Positions 1-13,355 of a DNA stretch of 64,000 nucleotides are shown here, in pieces. Source of the stretch: Gamsiella multidivaricata (taxonomy: Eukaryota > Mortierellomycota > Mortierellomycetes > Mortierellales > Mortierellaceae); NCBI RefSeq assembly GCF_025024155.1, contig NW_026251813.1, positions 1 to 64,000 on the forward strand. Direction: 5' to 3'. The notes beneath the pieces were generated by a model, which worked only from the letters and a program-made list of their open reading frames with translations, made no database searches and had not been told where the DNA came from. Position numbers and translations under genes: made by a program. Positions within the stretch are counted from its first letter, which is position 1, and every line of letters begins with the position of its first letter.

Positions 1-699
1 ATCATTTTTTGCTGTCTCGCCTTAGGTTTCTTCCTAATGGCGGGAAACACGATCTCGGTCATATATTTTAGACGTTCAAGCAGTTCTTCCTCGTTCATAA
101 TTCTGCCTTCTTCATTGGTGTGATTATTGAAACCATTTGCTTTGCGCGCGAAGAATAACGAGAATGGAGATGAGTTGTGCAGAATAACCGTTCGCGGTAT
201 TTGCAGACAATTGTACAAAGGGAACATGTCGATCCCAATGACGATGATCTCCTTTGACTTCTTTGCGAATCATATTGCATGTTGTTTTAACATGATTTTC
301 TGCAACTCCATTTCCCCTTGGATGGTATGGCGTTACCAGACGATGGTCTATATACATCTGTGTGGTCATGATACGGGTAAGCTCGTTGACGAACTCCTTT
401 CCGTTATCAGATTGTAACACGCGAGGGAAGCCAATATCAGTAAAGCGTTTGAACAAAGTCTTTGCGACAGTGTACGAGGATTTATCAGGTAAGGTATCCA
501 ACAGAACAAATCGAGTGCACACATCGACTATAATCAACAAATAGACATTTTTGTCTTCAGACTCTTCAAAAGGGCCTGCAATGTCAATCGCAATGTGTTC
601 ACCAGGTAAATGTGCATGGATTGCCTTCATAGGATGATACCCTTTACGAGCAATGTTCATCCTTTGGCATTCTCGGCATCGCTTTACGAAATTAAGCAA
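1..699 (-). pseudogene. Integrase core and C-terminal part of the minus-strand gypsy element, frameshifted
   Basis: The zinc-finger cysteines (CRECQ), the catalytic-core motifs AIDIAGP and QSDNGKEF, and the glutamate region PRGNGVAENHVK are encoded at about 130-699. This frame differs from the upstream pol frame. Near 110-125 the frame changes again, and the next segment (MNEEELLERLKYMTEIVFPA) continues to position 1. The corresponding part of the plus-strand element has TKEELEKRSEYLTELVFPA, which supports reading it as the same protein. Two frame changes within 600 bp make this a non-functional integrase unless they are sequence errors. Confidence 0.75.
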
Positions 700-3428
700 T
701 CATTGGCCAGATGGGGCCAAGTTTTCCCTTGCTGATGGATTGAATTCACCGTAGCATTTGTACCAAGGTGACCCATGGCATGCGCTTTATACATGGTTTC
801 ATCCCTTTCTTTTTCGGGTACTACTGCTCTTTCTGTTTCCTCATTTTGAAGGGTGTGCATGTACGTAAGAGCTCTTTTCTGCTCCTCTGTGTGGAGTGGT
901 TGCTGTTTCCTCACCGGGAATAGACGCGACAAAGCGTCAGGAAGAATATTAATAATTCCCGGTCGGTAGTGGACGGTAAATGAATAGCTCAAAATGGTAT
1001 CTTGCCATGCTGTCATCATGGAATTAAGATTCTGTTGAGAATGCAAGAACATTAAGGCACGGTGGTCCGTGTACAAATCAAAATGTCTTCCCCACAAATA
1101 GTAATGGAATTTGTTCAGAGCAAACACAATTGCAAGTAATTCCTTTTTCGTGGCGCTGTATTTACGTTCTCTTTCTTGCAAAGAACGAGCCATGAAGGAG
1201 ACATAATTGATGTCTTTTGGATGCTCCTTTCCGCGTGGTAATTGGTGCAATACAGCACCGATACCAACATCTGAAGCATCTGTTGCAACATAGAATGGTT
1301 TGCTGAAGCCAGGGAATGCCAAGATTGGTGCATTCGTCAACATATTTTTTAGAGTATTGAATGATTGCATTTGTGCCTGATTCAGAGTGAATGGTTCGGT
1401 TCGACTACGGAGCGCATCCAAAGGTGCTGCGATGTCGCTGAACAAAGGAATATACTCTCGGAAGAAATTGAACGTGCCAAGATATGACTGAATCTGTTTC
1501 GCTGTTGTTGGCGGCTCCCATTCATTAATGTTTGCGAATTTAGTTGGATCAACACTTTTGCCGTGCAGTCCGATTATGAAGCCCAACAGTGAGATTTGTG
1601 TGCTGTAGAAGTTGCATTTCTCGCGATTGATTATTAATTTGGCTGCATTGAGCCGTTCAATTACAGCTTGCACATGCTCAGCATGTTCTTCTCTGTTCTT
1701 TGAGAATATCACAATGTCATCAATGAAATTACAGACGAATGGAAGATCACCGAGGATCCTCGACATTCCCCTCTGAAAAAGACTGGACAATGGCTTCAGT
1801 CCAAAAGGTGCTTTCTTGAACATGTATTGTTTGCCATTGCGCATAAATGCAGTTAAAGCTTGATCTTCTTCATGAATTGGAAGACGATGGTACGCCTGAG
1901 AGAGATCAATTGTAGTAAATATTGTATGTCCACCAAGACGAGTAATAATATCGTTGATTAATGGTAACGGATAATTGTCATCCGGCAGATGCTTATTCAG
2001 CGGCCTGGGGTCAAGACAGACTCGCCACAGCGTCTTTTTACCATACTCATCTTTTTTAGCAGCTAGTGTTAGCGTATTATTGTGCACGTTGCCAACTGGC
2101 GCCAGCGTGATAACATCATCACGTAGCCATTTTTGAATAGTGTCTTCGAAGATGCTCATTTGTTTTTCTGCAAACGGTCTGGGCCTTCGGAATAGTACAG
2201 TGCCCTCAGGGACAGGTAAATAAACCTTCATTTCAGGTACAGGACAGAAACTCGTTTTCGGTATTTCAGCATTTTGCTTCAGATACTCAGCAATGCGTTC
2301 GAGGAATTTTTGTTTTGCAGTTTGGAATGCCTTTGTCTTTTCTTCTGGAGGCTGCTCACCAGGGATTAATGAAGGTTTGGTGTCTTCCTCAGGTTCGGAG
2401 AGTAGCATCGCATCATCGCCAGGGTTGACGAAACCTGAAATGCTAAAGCCGAATTGATGAAAGAGATCCATTCCTATGATGAATGGGTATGATTGATTGA
2501 TGACCTCCATAGGTGCTGACACAATTCGGGTGCCGTATTGCAATTCTATGTTTTCAGTCTGGCCAATTCGAGGGATGGTTTGGCTCTCATCGGCAAGCGC
2601 GATGACACCCTCAACAGGATTAACTTTTATTCCGTGTTTGAGAGCAATGTCATGCCGAATACAAGTGTCCGTTGCACCTGTATCAAGCAAGGCCTCGTAT
2701 TTTTCATCCTCAAAAGTGACCGTGACAATGATTCTTCTGTCCGCGTGGTCTCTGTTAACATTCAGTTTGGTGAATTCGAATGTATCATCGTCGATTTTGT
2801 TCAACGACGAAATTCGAATTTGATGGTTTAGACATTCATAATCCTCGTTGCTGTTTTTATCAGTCTGTCGTTCTTTTTCGTACATCTCTTCGAGATCAAT
2901 TAATTCAGGGATGTCATTGACATATGGATTGTAAGCGCGATAAGGTGATATTGCAGAGCGTGGCAGTACATCAGGATTGGCTACAGACTGCGCTAAAGCA
3001 GGATTCATTGCGATGCGCGGTTGTTTGTCAAAAATAATTTCGTGCCACGCGGAAGCATTAGTCTGATCGCGTGTCATATGGTTGTTCGCCAACGTGGACA
3101 ACCTTATTTTCTGCATGGGCTCCTCTTTCGTAGCCTCACATTTTGTGCCATCTTTTTTACGGCTATTCCTTTTTCTTTGTTTATTGCCTGAATTGGCATT
3201 GTGTCCATTATCCATAACGGTTGAGATATGTTGCGCGTCAATTTTATTGTGTATTTTACTTGCTCCTAGTTCACTGTCTCCTTCACTTGCGCCCTTGGTT
3301 AGGCTTGTAGGGACCTGAGTCATTGAAGGTAGCAGAGGGCAAGGCTCATTAGATTGATTGCTTATTTGGACAACCGAGATTGTTTGGACAGTATGATTGT
3401 TATCATTCGTTGTGCTCTTACCGGACAA
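684..3428 (-). CDS. Ty3/gypsy Pol: protease, reverse transcriptase, RNase H, start of integrase
   Basis: This long frame of about 914 codons has no ATG at its 5' end and follows the Gag stop directly, so it is probably the second half of a Gag-Pol polyprotein. In order it shows a pepsin-type protease motif (LLDTGATDTC), a reverse transcriptase palm with FIDDIVIFS, the RNase H strand YVATDASDVGIGAVL, and the histidines of the integrase H2C2 zinc finger (HAMGHLG). The frame closes at 684 just before the two zinc-finger cysteines, which lie in another frame. The polymerase part is uninterrupted, so decay looks recent. Expression would need stop readthrough or a reverted stop. Confidence 0.85.
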   Translation of the reverse strand: MSGKSTTNDNNHTVQTISVVQISNQSNEPCPLLPSMTQVPTSLTKGASEGDSELGASKIHNKIDAQHISTVMDNGHNANSGNKQRKRNSRKKDGTKCEATKEEPMQKIRLSTLANNHMTRDQTNASAWHEIIFDKQPRIAMNPALAQSVANPDVLPRSAISPYRAYNPYVNDIPELIDLEEMYEKERQTDKNSNEDYECLNHQIRISSLNKIDDDTFEFTKLNVNRDHADRRIIVTVTFEDEKYEALLDTGATDTCIRHDIALKHGIKVNPVEGVIALADESQTIPRIGQTENIELQYGTRIVSAPMEVINQSYPFIIGMDLFHQFGFSISGFVNPGDDAMLLSEPEEDTKPSLIPGEQPPEEKTKAFQTAKQKFLERIAEYLKQNAEIPKTSFCPVPEMKVYLPVPEGTVLFRRPRPFAEKQMSIFEDTIQKWLRDDVITLAPVGNVHNNTLTLAAKKDEYGKKTLWRVCLDPRPLNKHLPDDNYPLPLINDIITRLGGHTIFTTIDLSQAYHRLPIHEEDQALTAFMRNGKQYMFKKAPFGLKPLSSLFQRGMSRILGDLPFVCNFIDDIVIFSKNREEHAEHVQAVIERLNAAKLIINREKCNFYSTQISLLGFIIGLHGKSVDPTKFANINEWEPPTTAKQIQSYLGTFNFFREYIPLFSDIAAPLDALRSRTEPFTLNQAQMQSFNTLKNMLTNAPILAFPGFSKPFYVATDASDVGIGAVLHQLPRGKEHPKDINYVSFMARSLQERERKYSATKKELLAIVFALNKFHYYLWGRHFDLYTDHRALMFLHSQQNLNSMMTAWQDTILSYSFTVHYRPGIINILPDALSRLFPVRKQQPLHTEEQKRALTYMHTLQNEETERAVVPEKERDETMYKAHAMGHLGTNATVNSIHQQGKTWPHLANDCLIS

Positions 3429-4628
3429 TCAAGGCATGTGCCTGTCTCCGCGGCATTCGGCATCGCTGTGGCCGCGTCGACCACATTTGGAGCACTGCTT
3501 GCGGCCTACAGTCTCATGGGTGGGGTTCATGCCACAGAGCTTGCAGTCAAGCAGCTGACCTGCTCGATTGTTGGGGCCACGGAATGCCTCTTTCGGTTCG
3601 GGCTTCTTGTTCATTGGGGAGAATCGATTCGATCCCCTGCTGCGCCTGTTGCGCGAAGCACCTGTCGAGATACCAGCAGAAGCACCGTTAGCGTCTCTAT
3701 TGATATGCGCTTGCGGGCCGACCAAACCACTAAGAACGCTTGTGAAGTCGTTGATAGAGGTAAAGTCAACTGCGGCTCCCTTCCTGACATGAAGGCGAGT
3801 GACCATGTTGTTGAGAGTATCAGGAGATACGGTGGCACTCAATAATGTGAGAACCATTTCATTGTCATCCTTGACACCATAGATGCGAATGTCTCGAGCA
3901 ATACGCATGGCAAACTGGCGGTAAGTCTCTCTGCTCTCTCGCCCAGTCGCCAACAGTTGTTTTATCTGTTCGATGCGCTCTTGCTCGGTCAATGCAATCT
4001 TAAGAAAGATCGCTTCGCACTCATCCCAGGTCAGCTTCGTCTTTGGTCTTTTTGCAAACTCTTCTTTGAGGGCTTGACTGTGGAAGGAGCTCACAGTGAG
4101 ATACGACAAGTAGCGGCTACATTGATCTTCAAACATGTCATCTCCCACATAGGCGCAGACAATGTGCTTCACCTGGTCCAAGAACGCCCTAGGATCGCTG
4201 TCGTTTTTAAAACGCGGCATATCCTTCGTCACTTTCAACGATTCTTCGAATTTTTTATTCTCTGAAAGGGGCGGAAGGTCATTACCTTGTCTTTTGGTCT
4301 TGGGACCCATCGCATCGTTCAGCGAAGCCCTGTCTTCCATGGACTCAATGAATAAGCGAATTCGCTTTTCAAGCACCGTTAGCTCGTGGATAACCCCTTC
4401 AAGGGCTTGCTCTTTTTCTGCCACACCGCTGTCATCAGGTGCGAGGGCAAGAGCGCGGCTAAGGTCAGCTTTCTTTTCTTTCAGCGACCGGCGGCGCTCG
4501 TTCATCTGAGCCAGGATTTCTTGGTCCGTCGGTGTCGCCTCAGGAGCATTGCCCGATGGCTGACTCTCATTATCGACATCCATCTGCTGGTCATCGAGGG
4601 AGAGGTTGTTGATACCGTCGGTGTTCAT
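3429..4628 (-). CDS. Ty3/gypsy Gag (capsid-nucleocapsid) polyprotein
   Basis: This open frame encodes about 399 residues from the ATG at 4628. The N-terminus is acidic and polar, followed by a probable coiled coil with ERRRSLKEKKADLSR and a central helical retrotransposon-gag-like part. The C-terminus has a zinc knuckle, CSKCGRRGHSDAEC, which fits CX2CX4HX4C exactly. In the family, Gag forms the cytoplasmic particle and the knuckle binds element RNA. The frame ends in TGA at 3429-3431, and pol continues in the same frame on the next codon. The open frame extends upstream to 4754, but the part above 4628 runs through a CA repeat and looks like leader, so the internal ATG is preferred. Confidence 0.8.
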   Translation of the reverse strand: MNTDGINNLSLDDQQMDVDNESQPSGNAPEATPTDQEILAQMNERRRSLKEKKADLSRALALAPDDSGVAEKEQALEGVIHELTVLEKRIRLFIESMEDRASLNDAMGPKTKRQGNDLPPLSENKKFEESLKVTKDMPRFKNDSDPRAFLDQVKHIVCAYVGDDMFEDQCSRYLSYLTVSSFHSQALKEEFAKRPKTKLTWDECEAIFLKIALTEQERIEQIKQLLATGRESRETYRQFAMRIARDIRIYGVKDDNEMVLTLLSATVSPDTLNNMVTRLHVRKGAAVDFTSINDFTSVLSGLVGPQAHINRDANGASAGISTGASRNRRSRGSNRFSPMNKKPEPKEAFRGPNNRAGQLLDCKLCGMNPTHETVGRKQCSKCGRRGHSDAECRGDRHMP

Positions 4629-4645
4629 GTTGTTGTTTTGGGAAT

Positions 4646-4646
<1 letters not shown>

Positions 4647-4672
<26 letters not shown>
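4647..4672. repeat. (GT)13 microsatellite
   Basis: Thirteen uninterrupted GT dinucleotides lie just upstream of the gag start of the minus-strand gypsy element, where they read as CA repeats in the leader. Confidence 0.95.
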
Positions 4673-4677
<5 letters not shown>

Positions 4678-4870
4678 GTATCTTCACTGAAAAAAATGAA
4701 ATATATGGTGGTTTTTGAAGTCAGTGAGAAAGAGATGTGTCTCCAAACACACATCTACACGATATTTATTAATCAGCTCTAGATTAAGTTTCAGAGGTGA
4801 TGGATTTATATAGTAATAGAGTACACTGGACTCGGCTGAATATGCAGCAAGCACCAAGGAGCGTCTCTTA

Positions 4871-5260
4871 GTGGCAACAGCACCCGCGGACAGCATCTAT
4901 GGAGACACCCACGTGGAGAGGCTGAATGAACTGAAGATGATCTTGCTCACGGACAGGATCAACTGCATCGATGGACCGGCTAGGGCCAAAGATCAAAATG
5001 AAGAGACGGCGTATCGCGTTGCAGTCGCTACACAAAAAGACATGGATTTGCTGTTGGATACGTGTAAGAGTAAAACATTGCATACAGAACAAGAGGTCGA
5101 ACTCAAATGAGGACCAAGGTCGTGAACGAGGTCAAAAGAAACGCAAGACAGATTCGAAATTCTGTACGTACTCCGAGAAGTGTAAGACGCTGAGGCTCAA
5201 GCACCCGCTGGGGAAGTGTTCTCATTGGCAGAACGACCAGAGGAAGAAAAAGGAGTCTTA
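4871..5260 (+). pseudogene. Gag remnant of the plus-strand gypsy element
   Basis: Two overlapping frames read as a gag-like segment (AYRVAVATQKDMDLLLDTCK) followed by a Cys/His-rich piece (CTYSEKCKTLRLKHPLGKC) that resembles a damaged zinc-binding region. No intact CX2CX4HX4C knuckle remains. The assignment rests mainly on its position immediately before the protease of the same element. Confidence 0.45.
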
Positions 5261-8200
5261 GACAAAGGCAACCAACCGGCAAGGGAGGGCTATAAGCCCA
5301 TGAAAACGGTTGGAGCATTTGCCAAGATTAATGAGGAAGCACAGCCAGGAGGAATTCAGCTGAATAAAGAATCTTATTTATCTTCTCCACAAGTCTATTT
5401 GAGGCATGTGTATGCATACAAAGGACCAGCACCAGGTGATAATCGCGTAGCAGTGCCAATAGGTACCATAGGTACGCAATGCACAGCGCTATTAGATCCT
5501 GGAGCGACAACATCTCTGCTTAGTAGAGAATTAGCGGATGACTTTGGCATTCGATATGGCAAAGAGGTCAGTCGAGTACATACCAACTCCATGTCATGGA
5601 CATTGATCACTACGATTTCATCGTATGAATGGATCTCTTTCCTAGATTTGGGTTTGCTATCACAGGTGTGGTTATGCCAGCACCAAGAGAAGAAGAATTT
5701 CTATGGGCGCCATCCGATGAGAAACCCCTCTGAAAGAACGCACGCCTGAATTCATCAAGAAAAAGATTTTATGAGAGCGCTCGAGCCCTCTCTCAAAGCT
5801 AATGAAACCATAGACCCAAAACCATATCTTGATGAAAGTTGCGTTGAAGGTTAAGCCTGACTGCGTAATCCAGGAAAGGTCTCGACCGTTTCACGCACAG
5901 GTCGAGAAAGAAGAAGTAGGAGTCATTGTGCTCGCACCGAAAGGCAACCCATACAACAATTCTCTGACAATGGCTGCTCGCAGAGACCTAGATGGCAACA
6001 TCATGAAGTACCGCCTGTGCCTTGATCCTCGCACGCTGAACAGACAGCTAGAGGATACAGATAATTTCCCTTTACCACTTATAACAGATGTTCAGCAAAA
6101 AGTGGCAGGACACAAGCACTCACAAGTACTTTTCGACGATCGGTCTCATTCAAGCATATCATCGAATCCCAGTGGACGAGGCGAGTCAACCATTGACAGC
6201 CTTCACCTACAGTGGCAAACAATACATGTTTGCAAGAGCTCCATTTGGGCTGAAACCTCTGGATGTCCCATTTGCTTGGTGATCTGCATTATGGTAGCAC
6301 ATATGCTGATGACATTGGCTCACATCACTGTGGTCGCCAATCGATTGACTGAAGCAAAGCTAATCGTCGATCGAGAGAAAAACAGGTTTCTAAGCACTGA
6401 GGTCCTTCTAAGATTTATTGTCAATGAAGAAGGACACAGTATCAATACGGAAAAGATTGTTAACGTTCAATCGTGGGTCCTTTCGACGATCAAAAAGATG
6501 ATCCCGAGATATCTCGGACTCTTTAATTATTTTAGGTAGTATATCCCACTCTACAGCACTATCACAGCACCGCTGGATCAGTTGCGCAATCAAAGGTACG
6601 TTTGGGTTGAATAACTTGCAAAGGTGCAATTAGAAATCTGATTGCCCAAGCATCTGTTTTGTCATTCCTAAACTTCAAAGAACCTTTTTATGTCGCCACT
6701 GACGTCTCTAATGTGGGCATCGGTGCAGTCTTGTACCAGTTACCAAACGGAAAAGGCGAAGAATCTAAAGTGAACTACGTTTCCTTTCAGGCACGTGCAC
6801 TACACAAGCACGAAAAGAATTATCCCACTCTCATGAGATTCCATCACTGTTTGTGGGGCAGAAGGTTCACGCTGTACAGTGATCGCAGACTCTTGACATA
6901 CATTCACGAACAGAAGGCGCTGCCTCCGATCATTACGAACTGGAAGGAGACATTGCTCAACTATGATCGTCCAGGGCTGCCAAATGTTATTCCAGACGCA
7001 TTATCCCGAGCATTTCCAGATGGACTATGGACGCCTGTTGAGAGTGCAAGCTCTAAAGGCAAATGGGAAGAGCATCGTGTTGCAGCAGTGGCTAGGTCAG
7101 GACTACGAAAGGCCACTCTTTCACCCACAAAAGAAAACATCACTATTCTTCAGTTGACATAGCAGATCGTCTCTCGATAGTACTTATTGATCATGAAGCA
7201 CCGTATACTCATATTGTGCAGACGAACAACATGGACAGAACTACCGTTCTAGACGTCGAAGAATGTAAACAAATACTCAAGCAAGCCCATGAGGTTGTTC
7301 GTTTCGGGGGTAATGCAGTAGTTAAGGCCATTTATGAGCAAGGCTACATATGGCCAAACCTCAGGGAAGATTGTCTCAGATAGGTTAGCCAGTGTGGACC
7401 CTGTCAGCACTTTAATATTGCACGCAAAGGATATCATCCACTGAAAGTCATTCATGCAGAATTACCTGGAGAGCATGTAACGATTGATATCGCCACATTT
7501 GACATTAGCAGGCAAGGCAACATGTTCGCCTTGGTAATGGTTGACATCTACACTAGATTCGTCTTTCTGGAACCATTGCCGAATAAAGAAGCCAAGACAG
7601 TTCAGGCGCCCTCTTCAAATTGTTTTGTACAATTGATTTCCCAATGATTATCCAAAGCGACAATGACACCGAATCCGTAAATAAAGTGGCCAACTCATGT
7701 CGCAGAAGCTGCAGATCGATCATAGGCTATTTACACCATACCATCCTCGATCCAACGGTGTTGCTGAGAGGCATGTTAGAGCCCTTAAAGAGAATATTCA
7801 GAAGCAACTTGAAGGTCGTCTTGATCTCTGGATGCCTATTTCCTTTGACCCAACTCCAATTAAACGTGCGTGCTGCGAGCCCTCACAAGTCTGCGCCTTC
7901 TCATTATTCTTCGGACGCTCTTTTGCAGGGCTAACCGATTTTACGTCAGCAGAATCACATCTCATGACAAAAGAAGAACTTGAGAAACGTTCGGAATATC
8001 TTACGGAACTAGTCTTTCCGGCAGTGTCAGGAGCCAGTGCAGAGACACAGCGCAAAATTATTGATAAGTTCAGCCGCACACACCGCATTCTGGTTTCCCT
8101 CCTGGCTGTTATGTCACGGCCAGAGAGCAACTCCCGGAAGGCAAGATTGCACCAAAGTACCAAAACCCTTACAAGGTCATGGAACGTACAGAGAATGGAG

Positions 8201-8447
8201 CTTACACTCTGTTGGATGCCACGAATCAGAAACTAGGACGCAACTACACCTCTGTTGAGCTTAAAATTATCACGCAAGACCTAGATGGTCGCAATGATGA
8301 GTCGCACGAAGCCGAAGCCATTCTTGGCCACGAACTCACGGCGGAGGGGGTGAGGTACACTGTCAAGTGGAAGGGATACGACTCTTCTCACAACTCGCAA
8401 CTAGAGTATGGCAATTTTGATTCAGATCTGATCATCAGACGGTATTG
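5261..8447 (+). pseudogene. Pol remnant: protease, RT, RNase H, integrase and chromodomain
   Basis: The protease core reads LLDPGATTSLLS, so the catalytic DTG/DSG has become DPG. RT pieces include PKGNPYNNSLTMAARRD, an IQAYHRIPVDEA segment in another frame, and LTEAKLIVDREK. The usual YxDD box is not recognisable. RNase H shows YVATDVSNVGIGAVLYQ. Integrase pieces include KGYHPLKVIHAELPGEHVTI, IIQSDNDTES and the NGVAERHVRALKE segment. At 8310-8447 a chromodomain-like tail reads GVRYTVKWKGYDSSHNSQLE, with Gln where chromodomains usually have Trp. Frame changes fall near 6110, 6290, 6540, 7600 and 7690. It cannot encode a working polyprotein. Confidence 0.75.
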
Positions 8448-8933
8448 AAAGCGTTTGAACCAACAGAACCCTCATATCATTGCAAAGCAAGCAGAGAAGG
8501 AAAAAAGAGTTCAGAAAAAAACGCTACGACAACAGACGGTACAGCAAAAACCAATCTCAAAAAATGCGAGTAAGGGAAAAAGAGGAAGGAAGAACTTCCC
8601 TCCCAGAAAGAAAGCAAAGTAGTGAGCATGACAATGCTTACTGAGGGCTTCCGCACTCCGAGTCTTCTCCAGAAAAGATCAGGGTCTGATCCAAAGGGGG
8701 GTTGTACATTTTTCCACACACTCATTATTTTAAGGTTACAACGCACAGACGTTGACGCACCAGCGAGTTTTAGATTTTTTCTCGTGTTCCTCAAACGGAT
8801 AACTAGGAGGTTTACTTTTTCCTCCATTACATTTCATATCACAGAGGTTTTTGATACCATTTTCCCTCACATATCAATGGATAACTCCATCTCAACAGTA
8901 GTTTTGTGGGATGGAAATTCGGGAGGGGGGAGT

Positions 8934-9162
8934 TGTTCCGTCCAGACCCCAAATTGGGATCGTACTGGGAGTGAATCTTCATATTTAGGCCACTTCCATT
9001 TTTATTCATGAGACTATCAAGCTATCTGATGTACCAAGCCCCAGGTCGGGGAATAAAAACCCCTACCGGGAGCATAATAAACATCAACACTCTTTTGTCT
9101 CCTTGAGTCATACTCATATACATAAAACATCACAGTTCCAGCTTCAGACCCAAGCCGTCCAA
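8934..9162 (+). repeat. Candidate 3' LTR of the plus-strand gypsy element
   Basis: The segment starts TGTTCCGTCC right after a purine-rich tract (GGGAGGGGGGA, 8921-8931) and ends GCCGTCCAACA, giving TGTT...AACA termini. It contains an AATAAA at about 9050 and an ATAATAAAC at about 9080, fitting a polyadenylation region. Boundaries are inferred from the terminal dinucleotides and the polypurine tract, since there is no second LTR in the window to compare. Confidence 0.5.
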
Positions 9163-10314
9163 CATTCAGGATCTCAAAGCTGGACGAGATAATCAATTAC
9201 AGGAAAAGTACCTGGAAAGATGATGCCACAGCAGCACTTGGCCAAGTTGTATGGTTGATGCGGAAAATGCATTCCGAGATACTCAAACGAGAGCTCAGGC
9301 ACAAGAGACAGAAGAGCTTCCATGGAGAGAGTATGAGCAAGATACGGTGTCTCAAGAGTACATTGGATTAAAGCCCGACACCTCACAATTTGTTTACTTT
9401 TGTAGCCATTGTAACCATTTGCAAAAAAAAAACTATTTACTTGAAGGGCGGATCGCTACTACTACTACCACTACTGCCAATACTATATCGCCTGACAACT
9501 CTTAGACCCTCACTCCCTCGAACAGGCCCTCTGAAAGATAGGTGCAAACTCGCGAAATAATAATAATAGTAATAACAATAATTCACCAGCACAATGAGTT
9601 GCGCTGACGCACATACTAAATTAGTCACTGACACTCTATGAACCTCCCAGCGTTTATTACACAACCACTTTTGTTTTGATTACAATATCGCATAGTAATG
9701 GATTAGTATAGAGAATGAGAAGAAAAATTGTAATAACGCACTGAAGACATATAAGGCGAGAAGATTCGCGTTATCAAAGTATGTGTCCTCACTCACAATC
9801 ACCCAACCTCTCACCAACAATTCAACAACTCTCTACTGACCAACCGCTCCTCTCACAACAATAAGTAACTCACAGTTCTGAAGCCGAAAAAAATCTTTTG
9901 CAGTGACAAAAAAATATATAAACAGCGTACTGACAAATATATAATGGCTTGCACTGACCAAAAAAAAAAAAAAAAAAAAAAAAAAGAATCTCACCAATGC
10001 CTACTAATGGCAGAGGTAATAAAAAATGCAGCAGCATGTAAATGCTTTCGGTGTAGTAGTGTGAAGCTGGAAAGAAAAAAGAACAATAGTCAATTAGGCT
10101 TCCTGTTCTTAAGAGTAAAAGTAAGTACTGTACAAGAGGTAAATGAAGCGAGAAAAAAGAGCATAAATGTTGTGTCGAGTTGCGTCGATATGAAAACGAG
10201 GGTCCTTGCTCAAAAATTTAGTCAATTCCACTGGAATTATCATACAAGAGTGACACAAAATCTTTTAAAGATCGCTCTCAAAAGAAAAACCAAACGATGT
10301 ACTGTACAATCCAC
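9163..10314. other. Intergenic stretch without a recognisable gene
   Basis: This is AT-rich sequence with scattered short frames and no recognisable protein. It includes TAATAATAATAG-like microsatellite sequence near 9560 and a 26-nt A run at 9960-9985. Because it follows an LTR it may be host DNA or further element debris; I cannot tell which. Confidence 0.6.
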
Positions 10315-10398
10315 GCTCGGATAGAGACCGAAAATCGGTCTTCAATTCAATGGCACGACTCAAGAAAAAATTTATGCATGGGATTCATGTCGACCTCA

Positions 10399-13104
<2,706 letters not shown>

Positions 13105-13355
13105 GACAACCATTCATGTTACCTGCATACTATCCCTTCGATTGTCAGGGTTTCTGATCGAGAAATCGACCACATTTTTCTGGGCATAAATCACGTGTAA
13201 CTCCATATGATAACTATGCAAAAAAGACAACCACTTTGGAAGAGTCCAGGTACCAAGGGACCAGGCCTGGGGTTCTTTTTTATCTATTTATTTATTCTTT
13301 TTATATATGGGTATATTGCATTGTGGTTGGAAAGGGGGATGGGATAAGAGGATAA

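Larger units (their letters stand above)
1..4860 (-). mobile_element. Ty3/gypsy LTR retrotransposon, degenerate, runs off the left edge
   Basis: Gag, protease, reverse transcriptase, RNase H and integrase occur in Ty3/gypsy order on the minus strand. Gag starts at 4628 and the C-terminal integrase region is cut by the window edge, so the 3' LTR is not visible. Seen directly: an in-frame stop between gag and pol, a frame change inside the integrase zinc finger near 690, and a second frame change near 110-125. A TATA-like element and an AATAAA lie upstream of gag between about 4770 and 4830, but I could not define a 5' LTR. The upper boundary is set where coding sequence of an opposite-strand element begins (about 4871). 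I judge the copy inactive. Confidence 0.85.
4871..9162 (+). mobile_element. Ty3/gypsy chromovirus, degenerate, plus strand, with 3' LTR
   Basis: Fragments of gag, protease, reverse transcriptase, RNase H, integrase and a C-terminal chromodomain follow in gypsy order on the plus strand, broken by stops and frameshifts. A purine tract at 8921-8931 precedes a candidate 3' LTR. No matching 5' LTR was found. The element begins inside gag, directly against the 5' end of an oppositely oriented gypsy element. The chromodomain places it among chromoviruses (family knowledge). It is much more decayed than its minus-strand neighbour. Confidence 0.8.

Noticed and set aside
3354..3845. 163-codon plus-strand frame within gag/pol
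   Set aside because: Antisense shadow of the minus-strand Gag and Pol frames.
9944..10324. 126-codon frame with a poly-Lys start
   Set aside because: It begins in a 26-nt A run and has no conserved motif; composition is that of AT-rich intergenic DNA.
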